From Betaproteobacteria bacterium SG8_40 (GTDB lineage Bacteria > Pseudomonadota > Gammaproteobacteria > Burkholderiales > Eutrophovitaceae): DNA of 8,135 bases. The notes beneath the pieces were generated by a model, which did no database searches, was not told where the DNA came from, and saw only the letters and a list, made by a program, of their open reading frames with translations. The stretch is taken from positions 1 through 8,135 of the forward strand of contig LJTS01000115.1 in the NCBI GenBank assembly GCA_001304425.1, read 5' to 3'. The position numbers and the translations under genes are program-made. The stretch's first letter is position 1, and every line of letters begins with the position of its first letter. Positions 7,901 through 8,135 of the stretch are shown piece after piece.

Positions 7901-8090
7901 GCGTTTCGACCTGTTCCGATGACAGGCCGGGCGCCTCGATCTGCAACACAACCTGGCTGGGAGAAAACTCCGGAAACACATCCAGGTTGGCGCGCGACAG
8001 GGTGTAGAGACCGTAGACGACGACGGTCGCCGCCAGCGCCACGACGACCCCGGCGTATCGGATGGAGAAGCGGACCAGACCGGCAATCAT
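4956..8090 (-). CDS. CusA/CzcA-like RND efflux permease with an atypical proton-relay motif
   Basis: Inner-membrane proton-driven RND exporter, complete at 1044 residues, the usual length. ATG 8090 has GAGGA about 11 bases upstream and starts MIAGLVRFSIRYAGVVV. The layout is canonical: TM1 (about 11-30), periplasmic porter loop 1, TM2-TM6 (about 340-499), TM7 (about 534-551), porter loop 2, TM8-TM12 (about 870-1025). NLDVFPEFSPSQVVLQIEAPGLSSEQVE (N-terminal part) and GEFIPALREG (553-562) are typical of the CusA/CzcA (HME) branch. TM4 reads GEVVDDAIIDTEN (400-412): D404 matches CzcA Asp408 and E411 matches CzcA Glu415, but the CzcA Asp402 position is Ala398, and E401, D405 and D409 are extra acids. 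TM10 has GITLRN with Arg935 where HAE-1 pumps carry Lys. Two of the three CusA copper-site Met positions are not Met (F620, E668). Export of a metal is thus likely by family but unproven; another substrate is possible. The preceding gene ends 7 bases upstream, so they are co-transcribed. Confidence 0.95.
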   Translation of the reverse strand: MIAGLVRFSIRYAGVVVALAATVVVYGLYTLSRANLDVFPEFSPSQVVLQIEAPGLSSEQVETLVTQPIENALAGVPGLDGIRSQSIPGLSVITVIFEDGSDTYRNRQVVSERLAALAAQMPEGVDAPTMTPLTSSASTVLGIGVTSDARTLMQLRTLVDWTIRPHLLAVPGVAEVNVFGGDVRQWQIQIDQSKMRQAGISLEQVTEAARGATGMVGTGFVKTPNQHIIIQAEAQPRDLADVASLVVSYKDGQAVRLSDISRVVEGAAPSIGAAAIDAVPGVFLMVQGQLGANTHAVTRDLERALEELKPLLAAEKVTLHPKLFRPANFIETAVRNVQRDVFIGSILVVLVLFLFLYNARTALICSLAMPVSLLSAVLVLDYLDVALNVMVLGGLAIALGEVVDDAIIDTENIFRRLRLNRLAAAPRNVADVVLDASVEVRSSVVYATFIVALAFVPLLTLSGIAGKLFAPLGLAYIFSILASLVTAVTLTPALCYLLLARRDLPADDPPAVAFLKPYYLSVLRRFERYPGRNVAVTFVVIAAGIGVLPLFTGEFIPALREGHYIVHMTAVPGTSEAESLRLGSRVPRAIGSIDGVQSVAQWVGRSKNGADTFGTHYSEFEVEIGALDGAEQARVLREIREVLAGERGGTFPGVSFGVNTFLTERIEETITGFADPFVVTLYGSDLDALDRDALAVSAALADVPGALDVQLQAPPGTPQLTVRLRHERIAALGMTPMQVLQAVNTAYEGATVGQVHEGAKVIDLVVLLAPEARNAITGVGGLLLHNPEGRLVRLDEVADVQMTGGRYKVLHYGGRRIQTVTANFAGRDLGSFEREARDTISAQVKLSPGSYMVFSGTAELQRQTRVDLLVHSTLAGIGVLLLLYIAFNRLRNMAITFLNLPFALFGGVIAVLATGGWLSLGSLVGFVTLFGITLRNSIMLVSHYQHLVEHEQQAWGLQTALRGAAERLPSILMTALVTGLGLMPLALGTGEPGREIEGPMATIIVGGLATSTLLNLLVLPTILLHFGRFEPSELSALPGTPGTR

Positions 8091-8097
8091 TACTGGC

Positions 8098-8135
8098 CTA
8101 GTCCTCGTTCTCGTTACGGATCTGGTATTTCAGCT
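8098..8135 (-). CDS. C-terminal end of an unidentified upstream gene, probably in the RND operon
   Basis: Only the end of this gene is inside the window. In the frame that closes with TAG (8100-8098) the last residues read LKYQIRNENED, a charged hydrophilic tail. The stop lies 7 bases before the ATG of the CusA/CzcA-like permease, tight spacing typical of an operon. In such operons the gene before the permease is most often the periplasmic adaptor, sometimes the outer-membrane factor. Eleven residues cannot decide this. Only one other minus-strand frame is closed as early (TGA close to the window edge), so the assignment rests on position. Confidence 0.45.
   Translation of the reverse strand, partial: LKYQIRNENED

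Noticed and set aside
1..8135. Search for CRISPR arrays, insertion-sequence ends, tRNA or rRNA genes, and long repeats.
   Set aside because: No regularly spaced repeats, transposase motifs, terminal inverted repeats or tRNA-like folds were seen. Reading by eye would miss diverged or very short repeats.

Overview
All recognisable genes in this window lie on the minus strand. They read, in transcription order from right to left: the tail of an unidentified gene (8135-8098), a CusA/CzcA-like RND efflux permease (8090-4956), a small thioredoxin (4842-4465), a lipoprotein RND adaptor (4239-3124) and an AcrB/MdtC-like HAE-1 RND permease (3097 to beyond base 1). The sequence is GC-rich, and codon choice looks uniform across the genes. 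The families point to a Gram-negative bacterium, most likely a proteobacterium, probably gammaproteobacterial. That placement is an inference from gene types, not from a marker gene.

Right part: the CusA/CzcA-like permease follows the end of another gene by only 7 bases, so it sits inside an operon whose earlier genes (by family convention an adaptor and perhaps an outer-membrane factor) are outside the window. It is complete at 1044 residues. It differs from classical metal exporters in its proton-relay region (GEVVDDAIIDTEN in TM4, Arg935 in TM10) and in the lack of two of the three CusA copper-binding methionines.

Middle: a 113-base gap leads to a 125-residue thioredoxin with an intact WCGPC site. 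A gap of about 225 bases follows. It holds a weak terminator-like hairpin and an AT-rich stretch with TGAC/GTCA repeats that resemble a TetR/AcrR-type operator, so it is the likely control region of the left operon.

Left part: the adaptor and the HAE-1 permease are separated by 26 bases with a very strong ribosome binding site and form a typical two-gene pump operon. The adaptor is anchored by its lipidated Cys in the inner membrane and would link the permease to a TolC-like channel. No such channel is encoded here. The permease runs off the window after 1032 residues, near its expected C-terminus.

I found no mobile element, CRISPR array, tRNA or rRNA, and no convincing evidence of a wholly new system. 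The most unusual parts are the hybrid proton-relay signature of the CusA-like pump, the thioredoxin between two pump operons, and the putative operator.
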